Shown piece after piece: positions 21,544 through 31,348 of a stretch of 64,000 nt of DNA. Under the pieces are notes generated by a model. The model was not told the origin of the DNA. It did not search any database and worked only from the letters and a program-made list of their open reading frames with translations. The DNA comes from Hormiphora californensis. Its lineage: Eukaryota > Ctenophora > Tentaculata > Cydippida > Pleurobrachiidae. The stretch is taken from the NCBI GenBank assembly GCA_020137815.1, contig CM035352.1, forward strand, positions 6,858,025-6,922,024. The letters run 5' to 3'. The translations under genes and the position numbers were made by a program. The first letter of the stretch is position 1; every line of letters starts with the position of its first letter.

Positions 21544-21898
21544 CTGATTTGAGAGAAGACCAAATTGCAACGTTATCATAGTCTCCCTGCCTAATTCGCT
21601 ACTCTGGACTGGAATGGGGTTCTAATCATTTTTCGTAGAATCCGTTGCATGATCCTTGGCAAAACACTGTATAATGCCTTTCGAATTTTGAAATTGAGGA
21701 CCCGGCTAGTACCAAAAACACCGTCAGAATAAGTAATAGAAAACATATTTTACTGGCAATAGTGTCCGTACATAACAAGTGTAGAAGAGAAAAACTGCAC
21801 ACTCTTCTTCTCAAAGATTCTCAAAAAACAGACACCTTATGTGATATAAAATATCCATCCACTCAGACTCAGACCCCTAGTGAGCAGTAATGCGATAT

Positions 21899-22086
21899 TC
21901 AAGCTAATCTGCAGCGAGCCTGGTGCATTTTGCGGTTGCTATCCTGTGCAAATAACTTCCCACAGACACGGCATTGGAATTCCTTAATTTTAAGATGCAC
22001 TCCCTTGTAGTGTCGGCGGTAATGGTACAGACCCTGTGTCCCATTAAAGACTCGATCGCAAATTTTACACTTTAGCACCGTAGGCC
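21899..22086 (-). CDS. Zinc-finger terminal exon 17
   Basis: Acceptor CCCCAACCTCTAG, phase 1. Fingers CKICDRVFNG...RRHYKGVH and CRVCGKLFAQDSNRKMH with QARC. Ends RLA-stop. No ATG-initiated frame covers the whole exon. Confidence 0.8.
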
Positions 22087-22153
22087 CTAGAGGTTGGGGA
22101 CAACATAATGCACTTTAGATTGGGAAGGAAATAATTTGGAGCTGCTATCTATT

Positions 22154-22365
22154 CTATTGGTCCAGGGCGATAAAACCCCTCGCTTTACAAGAATTTTGCT
22201 CGTGACGTTGACGATGGGTGGAGGTACCGAAGCCCTTTAAGCAGTATCTACAGAGGTTTTGCCTACGTCGTTGGTGGACTGTCTGTATGTGCCGTTTAAC
22301 ACTGGACACAGCGGTAAAGAATTTCCCACAAAACTCACAGGACAAGTTCGTTGGAGTTAGTGCGC
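22154..22365 (-). CDS. Zinc-finger terminal exon 16
   Basis: Acceptor CATTTTTTCCAG, phase 1, only 24 nt past the stop of exon 15. Fingers CEFCGKFFTAVSSVKRH with IQTVH, and CRYCLKGFGTSTHRQRH with a final Cys. Ends FIALDQ-stop. Confidence 0.82.
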
Positions 22366-22389
22366 CTGGAAAAATGAATTTACATAACT

Positions 22390-22559
22390 CTAACGTCGGC
22401 ATGAAAACGCATGCTTTTTTAGATCCGACTTTTGATAAAACCTACGACCACAAATCGGACAAGGGAAGTTTTTGATTCCGAGGTGCACGACTTTGTAATG
22501 CCTTTTCACTTGATACGATCCTTGGTAAACTTTCTGGCACTCAGGGCAAGAATAGCTGC
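22390..22559 (-). CDS. Zinc-finger terminal exon 15
   Basis: Acceptor GTGTGTTTTTCAG, phase 1. Fingers CPECQKVYQGSYQVKRH with YKVVH, and CPICGRRFYQKSDLKKH with AFSC. Ends RR-stop. Confidence 0.82.
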
Positions 22560-22594
22560 CTGAAAAACACACAGGAGGGATCGGGGAGGGAGAT

Positions 22595-22818
22595 TTAGGA
22601 GGGAGGTGGTAGACGGGGTTGCAACAAGAGATCCTTAGATTTAGCAGATTTAGCAATCAGACAGTTCTTGGACTCGTGTCTTGATAGACTCGGCATGGTG
22701 CCAAAAGTTTTGCTGCAGTATTTGCATGCGTAGGGTCGCATTTGAAGATGGACGGCTATAACGTGCTGTCTAAGGTATCTCACTTGGGTGAATTCCTTGC
22801 CACAGAACGCACACTCTT
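22595..22818 (-). CDS. Zinc-finger terminal exon 14
   Basis: Acceptor TGTGTACTTTCAG, phase 1. Fingers CAFCGKEFTQVRYLRQH with VIAVH, and CKYCSKTFGTMPSLSRH with a final Cys. The basic tail ends LPPPS-stop. Confidence 0.82.
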
Positions 22819-22870
22819 CTGAAAGTACACACACGTCACACACACGTAAAACACAATAATATAACATATG

Positions 22871-23049
22871 TTAGGAAGGGGGATGTCGAGATGATATGTG
22901 TTCTTTTAGATGCGCCTTCCGCTTAAACGAAAAACCACATTCGATACACTTGAATTTTCGAATCTGGAGGTGCACATTTTGCTCATGTCGCCGTCGGTTG
23001 GACGTACTTGAGAGGCCCAAAAATTCCATGCCACAAAAACTACACTTGC
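22871..23049 (-). CDS. Zinc-finger terminal exon 13
   Basis: Acceptor CTCTCTTTTTAG, phase 1. Fingers CSFCGMEFLG...RRRHEQNVH and CIECGFSFKRKAHLKEH with ISSRH. Closely related to exon 11 (same HLQIRxFKC linker), a duplication pair. Confidence 0.82.
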
Positions 23050-23094
23050 CTAAAAAGAGAGAAGAAAAAGTCAACCCGATGGTGGTATTTAGAT

Positions 23095-23309
23095 TTATTT
23101 GTGAAGGGCAATCATGTGCCTTCGAAGGTTGAAAGATCGAGTAAAGGGCCTACTGCAGATAGGGCAATAAATAACTTTCTCTCGTGGTCTTGGACACACA
23201 GCCGCACTGTGAATATACAAGTTGTGCCGCTTTGCTGCTTGGGCGGTTGAAAATTCCCTCTCACATATATCACACCACCTGTCACCGTCTAAGTGGGAGT
23301 GGTGGTGTT
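23095..23309 (-). CDS. Zinc-finger terminal exon 12
   Basis: Acceptor GTAAACTAG, phase 1. Fingers CDICEREFSTAQAAKRH with NLYIH, and CPICSRPFTRSFNLRRH with MIALH, separated by a longer linker (AAVCPRPREKVIY). The stop TAA is embedded in an AATAAA poly(A) signal. Confidence 0.8.
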
Positions 23310-23355
23310 CTAGTTTACAGATCATTCATTATACAATCAACACAAATCAGGGGAC

Positions 23356-23597
23356 TTAATCAAGAGGAGGAGGGGGAGGAGGCAAGTCACTGGTATTAGT
23401 ATTTCGCGTGGTTCGCATGGTGCCAATATTGTGTTGTGTAACTAAGTGTTCCTTGAGGTGATAATTTCTCTTAAACGCTGAACCACACACTTCACACTTA
23501 AAATTTCTAATCTGTAAGTGGACGTTGTGTTCGTGACGGCGTCTCGATTGGATTCCGCCCCGGCCCAGAAACTCACGGCCACAATATCGACAACACC
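23356..23597 (-). CDS. Zinc-finger terminal exon 11
   Basis: Acceptor TTTCTATCTAG, phase 1. Fingers CRYCGREFLG...RRRHEHNVH and CEVCGSAFKRNYHLKEH with LVTQH. The tail is Pro-rich, ending PPPPPPLD-stop. Confidence 0.82.
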
Positions 23598-23746
23598 CTA
23601 GATAGAAAGAAGAGAGATTCACTATCTGCTGAACTTAGAAAACAGAGGGGTGTATCTTCGTCCTAACCCTATAAACACACACACACACACACACAAACGA
23701 TAATATAAACACTCACAAGATAGATTAATGTTGGTGATGTTTTTGA

Positions 23747-23937
23747 CTAATTGTCTAAAAGTACGTTATGCTGAGATTGTAAGTGTCTTCGAAGGCTACA
23801 TCGCCTTGAAAAGCTTTTCCCGGTTTTGCAAATTGGACAGAATATTTGGCGGACTGGAGCGTGAACTGATCCCATGTGAAGTCTTGCCGCTCCAACCGTG
23901 CTAAATACTTTTCCACAAACCGTACACGACTTGCTAC
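23747..23937 (-). CDS. Zinc-finger terminal exon 10
   Basis: Acceptor GTATGTGTGCAG, phase 1. Fingers CTVCGKVFSTVGAARLH with MGSVH, and CPICKTGKSFSRRCSLRRH with LQSQH. Finger 2 has three extra residues after the cysteines. Confidence 0.8.
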
Positions 23938-24012
23938 CTGCACACATACAACACTCGTGTCACAACAATAAAGCTAACTCGGGATTCTGTCCAAAATTCT
24001 CAAATCTCAGCC

Positions 24013-24209
24013 TCAAGACCGGGAAGTCTCAAGACCATGAAGATTTCTAACGTGAACTCGGAAATTATCCAGCCTGTTCAGAATTTTTCCGCAAAGAGGA
24101 CACTCGTATCGTTTTGGGGTCTGGTGGATGTTGGTGAGATGACGTTTCGCGGCTCCCGGGCAGCTGAACCGCTTGCTGCAGATTTGGCACATCACTTTTT
24201 CTATGTAAC
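24013..24209 (-). CDS. Zinc-finger terminal exon 9
   Basis: Acceptor CTTTTACTAG, phase 1. Fingers CQICSKRFSCPGAAKRH with LTNIH, and CPLCGKILNRLDNFRVH with VRNLH. Ends LETSRS-stop. Confidence 0.82.
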
Positions 24210-24324
24210 CTAGTAAAAGATGTGTGCAAAAAATAAATAAAAACTAAATTAAGATGGGAATGTACACTCACTTTCTAGCGAACAAATTAAATTGTTTATA
24301 TTTTTTCAAGGAAAACTTTTTTCG

Positions 24325-24519
24325 CTAAAGATCATAGTTTCTATGGTGGGCACGTCTGTAATGGTCTCTCAGAGTTTCTTTACGAATGAATGTTTTCCGA
24401 CAAATGGAACAGACAAAGTTTCTCTCTCTCAAATGAACCTCCTTGATATGTCGATTGATTTTCCATTTGCTGGCATTTTGGTAATCGCAGGAGGGGCATC
24501 CCTTCAACCGGACCTGGCA
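24325..24519 (-). CDS. Zinc-finger terminal exon 8 (phase exception)
   Basis: Fingers CPSCDYQNASKWKINRH with IKEVH, and CSICRKTFIRKETLRDH with YRRAH. The nearest acceptor (GTGATCACAG) is phase 0 and has a weak pyrimidine tract. No phase-1 site keeps the fingers in frame. Either the exon is not usable by the common donor or a base is missing near 24500. Confidence 0.65.
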   Translation of the reverse strand, partial: CQVRLKGCPSCDYQNASKWKINRHIKEVHLRERNFVCSICRKTFIRKETLRDHYRRAHHRNYDL

Positions 24520-24561
24520 CTGTGATCACCACCCAACACTGCACACACAAACATACGGGTG

Positions 24562-24803
24562 TTAGTCAACCATAAGAACACCGGGAGGCAGTGGTTTGGC
24601 TGAACCGTTATGTACACTTCGCACGTGTCTCGCTAGGTTCTCATTTCTACTAAAAGTTTTCTCGCATATGTTACACTTGAATTGGCGTAGTTTTAGGTGG
24701 ACTTCAGAGAGATGGCGACGAAGGGCTGCTTTGGGGACGGAAGAGCCCCCGGCTCCCCGGAACAGTGCCGTGCAACCCGGGTAGGGGCACCGCTGTACTG
24801 ATT
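24562..24803 (-). CDS. Zinc-finger terminal exon 7
   Basis: Acceptor TTTTTCTTCCAG, phase 1. Finger 1 is CPYPGCTALF...LRRHLSEVH, with C-x4-C spacing and a long loop. Finger 2 is CNICEKTFSRNENLARH with VRSVH. Ends VLMVD-stop. Confidence 0.8.
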
Positions 24804-24974
24804 CTGGAAGAAAAATTAAAAACGATAAATGTATTGTGGGACGAATTTAAGAAGTGTATAGAATTACATTATAGACTAGTTACACACGTACAGACACTGT
24901 GCTATTCACTCTCTCTCTCTCGCTCATTAATTATATCTCGCAAGATTACATATGTCACCATTTAATTAAATTAA

Positions 24975-25183
24975 TCACGGGAGGGGTGCTAGGCTGTGTG
25001 CAATAAATTGATGTCGTGTAAGAGTCTCTTTTCGTTTGAAAGAACAATGACAAAGATCACACGTAAAACGGCGCTGTTCAGTGTGCACTTCACGGATGTG
25101 TCTCTTCAAAATCCACCTTCGCCGGCTCACATTTCCCTTGGTATTCGCAAGGAAGGGGCAGTAGGGACATGGAATACTATCAG
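24975..25183 (-). CDS. Zinc-finger terminal exon 6
   Basis: Acceptor CCCATATTTCAG, phase 1. Fingers CPYCPFLANT...LKRHIREVH and CDLCHCSFKRKETLTRH with QFIAH. Ends LAPLP-stop. Confidence 0.82.
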
Positions 25184-25257
25184 CTGAAATATGGGACCAA
25201 GATATATATAACACTTTGTATGTGGACGCTCTAAATATTTAATATGTCACACTAAAT

Positions 25258-25424
25258 TTATTCGCTGTGGATATTTTGCATGTGTCTCTTTAGCACGTCT
25301 TTCCTAGCAAAAGCCTTTTGACAAAGTCTACAAATGTTCGATCGTTGATTAAGATGGCGGACCCGGATGTGACGGCGGAGGCCCGCTGAAGTACTGTAAA
25401 CATTGTTACATATCTCACACACTA
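25258..25424 (-). CDS. Zinc-finger terminal exon 5
   Basis: Acceptor TATAAACATTTCAG, phase 1. Fingers CEICNNVYSTSAGLRRH with IRVRH, and CRLCQKAFARKDVLKRH with MQNIH. The stop TAA lies within AATAAA, so polyadenylation can follow directly. Confidence 0.82.
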
Positions 25425-25438
25425 CTGAAATGTTTATA

Positions 25439-25617
25439 TCATGAGGGGGTAGGAGGAGGGTGCTTCACACGCACGTGCCTATTCCGAACATCACTACGAG
25501 AAAATGATTTAGGACAATGCGGGCAGCAGTGGGACCGGACTTCGCTGTGTACAGTTTTTATATGCCGTCTCAGATCGCCAATTCGCTTCAGCACCTTGTT
25601 ACACAGGGGGCACGGCC
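25439..25617 (-). CDS. Zinc-finger terminal exon 4
   Basis: Acceptor TATTATTCTCGCAG, phase 1. Fingers CPLCNKVLKRIGDLRRH with IKTVH, and CPHCPKSFSRSDVRNRH with VRVKH. Ends PPTPS-stop, 15 nt before the next acceptor exon start. Confidence 0.82.
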
Positions 25618-25704
25618 CTGCGAGAATAATACGGGGGATCACTGAGTCTATGAGTTTTAGAAGTTGAGAGATCAGTTTAGAGGTGAAGTTGAGATCTACC
25701 CAGA

Positions 25705-25883
25705 TTAGAGTTGGACCTTGTGGACCACTTTAGCGTGTCTCGTTACACTGGATTTTCGTGTAAATTCCTTCTCGCAAATATGACATATAAATATATTCGA
25801 TCGCTCGTGAACATCTTTTATGTGGTAGCTTAATCGGTGCTGGGACGGATATCGCTTGTGGCAGTGCGGGCATTCAAAGTCGC
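25705..25883 (-). CDS. Zinc-finger terminal exon 3
   Basis: Acceptor CTCCTTTTTCAG, phase 1. Fingers CPHCHKRYPSQHRLSYH with IKDVH, and CHICEKEFTRKSSVTRH with AKVVH. Ends KVQL-stop. Confidence 0.82.
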
Positions 25884-25964
25884 CTGAAAAAGGAGGAGGG
25901 GGAGAAATTTACCAAAAGTGTGCGGGGGACAATCTATGTTTGACAGGAGAAGTTGTGTGTGTTC

Positions 25965-26161
25965 CTACCTCCTGCGTCTTCCATCAATACTATGCATTAC
26001 AGCCTGGTGCCTTGTCAGAGAGTTGAGGCGTGGGAAAGTTTTACAGCATATCTCACAAAGGTGGGTAATCTTCTGGTGTGCCTCCTTAATGTGGCGTCGG
26101 AGTGTGAAAGGAGAGGAGTATATCTTGTTACAGGTGTAACACTGTAATGTACCGTCCTGGC
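25965..26161 (-). CDS. Zinc-finger terminal exon 2
   Basis: Acceptor CACCTCTCAACCAG, phase 1. Fingers CYTCNKIYSSPFTLRRH with IKEAH, and CEICCKTFPRLNSLTRH with QAVMH. Ends DGRRRR-stop. Confidence 0.8.
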
Positions 26162-26336
26162 CTGGTTGAGAGGTGATCTAGCTCGCTCACAACACACAAA
26201 GGGAGAGGGAGAAAGAGGGTTGTGGAAAACAAAAAATACTGCTCTCTTTTGCGTAAAAACTAAACCAAATGTGTACTACTTAAAAAACAGACCCATTCTC
26301 ACACCCACAGTCATTCTTTCTCTCTCTCGTGTTTTT

Positions 26337-26483
26337 TCATCCCGTCCAAAAATGAGGATGTTGCTGCTTGAGGTGACGCCTTAAGTTTTGAATTACATTC
26401 CGATTCCCCTTGAAGTACTTGCCACAGATGGTACAACACAGGCCCAATTTCTTGACCGACAAGGCAACTTTCTTGGCAGTCAC
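26337..26483 (-). CDS. Zinc-finger terminal exon 1 (single finger)
   Basis: Acceptor CTCCCCCATGCAG, phase 1. It has one finger with long spacing, CTICGKYFKGNRNVIQNLRRH then LKQQH, close to a BED-type C-x2-C-x16-H-x4-H. Ends HFWTG-stop. It is the first zinc-finger exon after the common region. Confidence 0.8.
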   Translation of the reverse strand: MTAKKVALSVKKLGLCCTICGKYFKGNRNVIQNLRRHLKQQHPHFWTG

Positions 26484-27508
26484 TGCATGGGGGAGAGAGG
26501 GAGGGGAGAAAAGGAGCGAAATATATTCAGTTGTTCTAATTGTATCTTGTCTGTGTGTAACTACCACTCTTTCTCTCTCTCTCTGTTCTGTGCTCCCAAA
26601 AAAGGTCAAGGAGCAAGGCTGTGTGTGAGATGTGGCGGGCTGAGAGACTGCCACTTAGCCACACAAAGGGAAAGCCGCGCACAGGCCGCGCGCCCCTGGC
26701 TCACAACCCTCCACTTTATTTGTGTCCCGGCTACCAAATTTGCTAGTACCGAAGGGAGCCCGGGGGAGGTAATAATGCCGCTCTGGAAACTTCTCCCCCC
26801 AAAGTAGTGGGAGAAAAAGGGGGGCAAGTTAGACACCACAGTCCACACAACACACAGATATATAATACACCACAAGAAAAATGTGAGGGGTATAAAGTGG
26901 TGATGTGATAAATAAAAGTATGGGAAATAAATATAACAATCACAAAAAACAGGAGTTATGAAAGGCGTCAAAACACCCTGCATACACACACAAAGAACCC
27001 GGAATGTGTGTGTCGATTTGTGTTTTCTTCTCTTGTGTAAAGGGTGGGTCCCAAAAAAGATGTCTCTGGCACCACCCCAATCCGCATACGACCAGAGGAG
27101 AGGGAGATATAGAGATAGAGCTCATCATGTAGGGCACTAACTACGCACACACAAAAAAGATTCAAGATTAAAAGGACCCTTCATCACATGTTCAGCATCG
27201 GGCACATCATGGAGAAAAAGAGAGATAACGAAAGAGAGAAAGGGAGAGAGAGAGAGAGATAATCATAACAAAAGGACGAATTTTCCAAAATTAGGTCCCT
27301 ATGCGTCCTACCTAACCTTAGGAGACCGGTGCAGCGGCAGAGGCAATGTGTGTGACACAATTGCAACTTTTGTCTACCCTTACCTACGCAGGGGTGCTCA
27401 AGGGCAAAAGGCAGTCTATCAGTGGGTCTAGAGCACCAAATTTTATACAAGCTGTATCAGATAATTTAGCGTCGGGGGAGCACGACTTGGGGCCGACCTT
27501 GCAGACAT

Positions 27509-27516
27509 GAGAGAGA

Positions 27517-27602
<86 letters not shown>

Positions 27603-27640
27603 TTGAGAGAGAAAGAGAGAAAGAGAGAGAGAGAAAGAGA
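27509..27640. repeat. (GA)n microsatellite
   Basis: About 130 bp of GAGA, slightly interrupted toward the end. It gives a spurious RERERE/LSLSLS frame on both strands. Confidence 0.97.
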
Positions 27641-28299
27641 TAGTGGCATCAAAAAAGGGACCATATCATCACAAAAAAAAGAAATAAATGGCAGGTCGGC
27701 CCCTAAAATCAACCTGAATACACAAAAACACACTTTGTTCATTCAGGTTGTATATATTGGGGATGTGCGTGTACCGGCCTCAATCAATCAATAACGGACA
27801 GAAATACAACAACTTCACACACTGAAAATAGCACTCTTGCACCACTTACCTTCGTATTTCAGTAGAATAACGAACCCCCCACACACACATTCGGGGATAG
27901 TTGGTTGAGAGATAGAGATAGAGAGAGAGATGGTGTCTATTTGAAATCGGTAGAGAGAGAGGGATTCACACATTACTCACTGTACATTTCGTCTCAACAC
28001 TTTCCCAGCCCACACATTGCACTGTAGCACTTCCTTTTTTTACTCACATGCACATATTACACCGCACACACACAGCCCTTCCTTCTCTTTTTCTTTCAAA
28101 TTTCTCCCTCACTTTACCGTTTCACTCACTTCTTCAAATAGTTCTCGTCTCTCTTCAAGTCTCTCACTCTCTACTCAAGGCATCCCATGTTTCTCACAGG
28201 CCAGTGTTACTCAGCTCACTCACACTTACAAGTCACACTTAGATCACTTACACAACACTCACACAGAGACACCGCACCTGTCACAAACGAACACACGTT

Positions 28300-28301
<2 letters not shown>

Positions 28302-28387
<86 letters not shown>
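28302..28387. repeat. (GA)n microsatellite
   Basis: 86 bp of pure GA dinucleotide. Confidence 0.97.
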
Positions 28388-28389
<2 letters not shown>

Positions 28390-28691
28390 TTGGGCGCCAG
28401 TGTGAGAATCACCCATTGCCGCCGCGGTCTCTCACGAGTCACCTCAAAGACTTCCGCCGCCTGAGAGACCGCAACGGACAGAGGAAAAGAGAGAAAAATA
28501 TTAGAAATGAAATGAGACAGAGAGAGAAGGTAAAATAAATAAAATGGTGGCAGGTACACGCACAGCCCCGGGGAGTATTATAAAATACAGACAGAGAGGC
28601 CAGAGCCCCCAATTTAAAATTGGAGGCCCCGGCCCCACTCCCCATTATATAAACAAAGGGGTGAGGGGAACGACAACGGGGCATGACTTAC

Positions 28692-28750
28692 TTGGATTGG
28701 TTTGTCCTTTCAAGTTCGATAAATTCAGTGCTGAGTCTCCGAGGTTTTTC
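28692..28750 (-). CDS. 59-nt phase-adapter exon
   Basis: Bounded by acceptor CTCATATTCCAG and donor CCAA/GTAAGTC. Entering from the shared exon in phase 2 it is open and encodes KNLGDSALNLSNLKGQTNP. It leaves one A, i.e. phase 1, which is exactly what the finger exons need. A + NN can never be a stop codon, so every downstream exon is readable. Entering with one base carried over gives a stop; entering in phase 0 is also open but would leave phase 2. Confidence 0.65.
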
Positions 28751-28756
28751 CTGGAA

Positions 28757-29465
28757 TATGAGAAAGGGATATGTTAGAGAGGGAGAAACAGAGAGAAAGA
28801 AAGGGGGGTGTCTTAGAGAGGGATAAAGGAGTGTGTTAGAGCGAGACGAGAGAGGGAGAAAGCTGTGAGATAAATAGGGAGAGCGAGACGAAAGGGAGAA
28901 AGGGAGAGTGAGAGACAGGGAGAGAAATGGGGGATGTGTTAGAGCGAGACGAGACACATGAGAGAGAAAAGTGTGTTAGAGGGAGCTGAGAGGGGTGTTG
29001 AGGAGGGAAGTGAAAAAGAAGAGCCACGTGGCGGTATGTAAGAGGGAGTCACAGGAGACCCTTCGCAGAGGTAAACCAATTACCACTCACCCCCCAACCA
29101 GACCTTTTCTCCCCCTCCCTGTTTCAGACCCTCTTTCAACCCCTCCCTCCCTGTCTCGGACCCTCTGGCATCTACCCACCCCTACTGAATCACATCCTGT
29201 CCTCTAGGAGATGTGACATACATTGCAACTTTAGATCATAGAGCATGGACTATGCACCTGAGATGGATGGGGGTGTGACTGGAGATACGGAGTACCGTAA
29301 TGTTTTCAGATATTGGAAAAGAAAGACATTCTCTCATAATATGGCGAATAAAGAACAGTTTACCCACAGTTTATGAAACTATCAGTGTAGTGTTCAAAAA
29401 ATACTAATCGACACGAGATGTTTACTCTTGGTTTCATGCGGAATCATCATATCAATCTAAAACTA
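28757..29465. other. Intronic, purine-rich, no exon supported
   Basis: GA-rich low-complexity DNA. A possible exon between CTCCTAG near 29208 and a GTGAGT near 29090 was seen, but it consists of a GGGAGG repeat and is not convincing. Confidence 0.4.
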
Positions 29466-29471
29466 TGTTGA

Positions 29472-29847
29472 TTAGTTTGATATTGGCATTCTATCACGGA
29501 AAGGTAACAGTTTCCCCTCACTAGCTAGTTTGGAAAGGACGCGTTTGTGTGACATGAGTTCCTCAGCACACATTTTTTGGAATTCAGCCGTGCTTTTGGA
29601 GATCTTGAAGAATCGTTTTGTAGTTTCACGGTCTACGATGTAAAGTTCTGCTACAGGACGATTCCTTGAGAAGTTTGAGTAGGACTTCCCTAACAGTTTG
29701 GTATGGCTAACATTATCCTTCTTGGACAACTCGAGGACGCTGCAATATTCTTCATAGCAGGATTCTGGAGTCCTATTCCTTCTCTTGAAATGGAGACGAT
29801 CCTCTGTGGAGGGCTCACGGGATACCTTGTTTCGTCGAGAATCGGGG
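29472..29847 (-). CDS. Terminal exon C, FYxRK-type domain (divergent)
   Basis: Acceptor TCTCTTGCCGCAG, phase 2. A basic lead (SRRNKVSREPSTEDR, FKRRNRT) precedes YEEYCSVLELSKKDN and SYSNFSRNRPVAELYIVDRE, then a C-terminal helical part ending EGKLLPFRDRMPISN. It is the most diverged member of the family. The phase fits direct splicing to the shared exon at 31349. Confidence 0.65.
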
Positions 29848-30046
29848 CTGCGGCAAGAGAGGGAAGTGGTAGATAGTGGTGTATAATTGTGGTCTTACAT
29901 TATACCATTGCATAACACTCTATCTACCTGCTACCACTCCCTGACGTTTTTGATTTCGGTTTCTTTCTTACAAACTTTTGGAAAAAAATTAACCGATTTT
30001 TCAACCAACAACTAAATGATAACAAATGATTCAAACAAGTTCATTT

Positions 30047-30359
30047 CTAAGGATTGCGCCCAATTGCCTTCCCCTTCAAAACGAGAGTTCTCAACTTTGC
30101 AGCGATCTCCGCAGTCTTCAGTTCCTTAACGGCATATTTGGCCAGCTCCTGCTGCGTTTTACATGTCCGTGAGAGTTCTATATAAGTATCTGGAGCTGCT
30201 AGGGAAAGTTCAACTATCGCTTTCCTTCGGTAAAATCCAGCCTCATTAGTTTCAGTCCGAGTGATGACCTCTCTGAGACTTCTTCCTGATTGGATCTCTT
30301 TCAGGTAGTACTGGTATTCCTCGATTAGCTGTGCGTGAGTTAGACGTCTCCTCTTCACC
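30047..30359 (-). CDS. Terminal exon B, FYxRK-type domain
   Basis: Acceptor CCTACCCCCTAAG, phase 2. Encodes VKRRRLTHAQLIEEYQYYL, then AGFYRRKAIVELSLAAPDTY and helices ending LVLKGKAIGRNP. The basic KRRR lead could be a nuclear signal. The core resembles the C-terminal part of CCDC106-like proteins (recollection, unverified); a helix-turn-helix-type DNA-binding role is inferred. No zinc finger. Confidence 0.7.
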
Positions 30360-30589
30360 CTTAGGGGGTAGGAGGGGGCTGTCAGGACTCAGGGAGTGGA
30401 GGCCATGAATGAAATTGTTAATTTACCAATCCAGTATATAATCCAATAATTACCACTGCATTTTTGATAATTGGAAAAGAAAGACACTTTCTATAATATT
30501 GTGAATAAAGAAACAATTTATGAATAAAACAAACAAAATTTTAGTGTTCATAAGGTGACAATGCAGAAAAGTTTTGAATGATTTCAAGT

Positions 30590-30918
30590 TCACTTCCGAC
30601 GACGATTCCGTCCAATTGCCTTGCCCTCCGAAACGAGATCTCTCAACCGTGCAGCTATCTCTTCCGTCTTCAGTATTTTAGCCGCCTTTCCTGGCCACCT
30701 CCAACTGAGTTGTACAGGTATTCAGCAGTTCCTTATAGAGACTTGGAGCCGCCAGGGAGAGCTCCACCATGGCTTTCCTTCTGTGAAACCCAGCCTCGTT
30801 AGTTTCTGTCCTTGTGATGATATTAATAAGGCTGCACCCAGACTTGACCTCCTTCAGGTAGTACTGGTATTCGGCCAACAGTTTCCCATAGTTTACGTTC
30901 AGGCGTCTCCTCTTCACC
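30590..30918 (-). CDS. Terminal exon A, FYxRK-type domain (frameshift)
   Basis: Acceptor CTCTCCTGTCCTAAG, phase 2. Encodes VKRRRLNVNYGKLLAEYQY and AGFHRRKAMVELSLAAPSLY, duplicating exon B. An extra G near 30690 makes the literal frame end ARKGG-stop at 30678. Removing it restores a tail ending GKAIGRNRRRK at 30590. Decay or sequence error. Confidence 0.65.
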
Positions 30919-30999
30919 CTTAGGACAGGAGAGGGCTGTCAGGACTCAGGGAGTGGAGACGGAGACGGTTAGACCATGGACGATAAGAAGATATTATTA

Positions 31000-31345
31000 G
31001 AGCGTGAAAAAGTGAGATGACATTGAATTCATATTACTTATTGGCTATTGCTCTATATATATTGAGAAATAGAAATTGTGAATGCGGCTAGGACAATTAA
31101 TAAAGCGAACATATAATGTGAACGTATCGTTTCGATATTTGATTATTAGTCGAATTCTGCAACTTTGCATAAATATTGTGTAATCTGATTGTGTAATCTG
31201 ATCAAAGCAAAGTGTTGATATGACCCCTACCCCCTCCAGGACGAATGCCAGGTTCCAATAAACTCTAACCCCTTTCCCTGTGACTTCCACCATAATCCCA
31301 AACATCCCCCTTACCCAAATTAAACCCTAAACAATCCCTAAAACT
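31000..31345. other. Intron after the shared exons
   Basis: AT-rich, no exon seen. The donor at its start is GTTCT/GTAAGTTTTAGGG. The in-frame TAA begins inside the donor (CTG TAA), so a retained intron would end translation at once. Confidence 0.6.
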
Positions 31346-31348
31346 TAC

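Larger units (their letters stand above)
26490..28690. other. Long intron with CU-rich microsatellites
   Basis: No exon is supported with confidence. It contains (GA)n at about 27509-27640 and (GA)n at 28302-28387. On the transcribed minus strand these are long CU tracts lying between the 59-nt exon and the first zinc-finger exon. The stretch 28550-28690 holds a GC-rich repeat. Confidence 0.6.

Noticed and set aside
12135-26483. One long poly-zinc-finger gene with serial exons, or many separate small genes
   Set aside because: Each finger exon ends in a stop codon, which excludes serial joining, and none has a convincing own start or promoter; uniform acceptor phase argues for alternative use.
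27443-28559. Several frames rich in RE or SL
   Set aside because: Translations of (GA)n or (CT)n tracts on both strands.
29071-29208. Possible extra shared exon upstream of the adapter exon
   Set aside because: Splice-like ends exist but the content is a GGGAGG repeat and no reading frame connects the neighbours convincingly.
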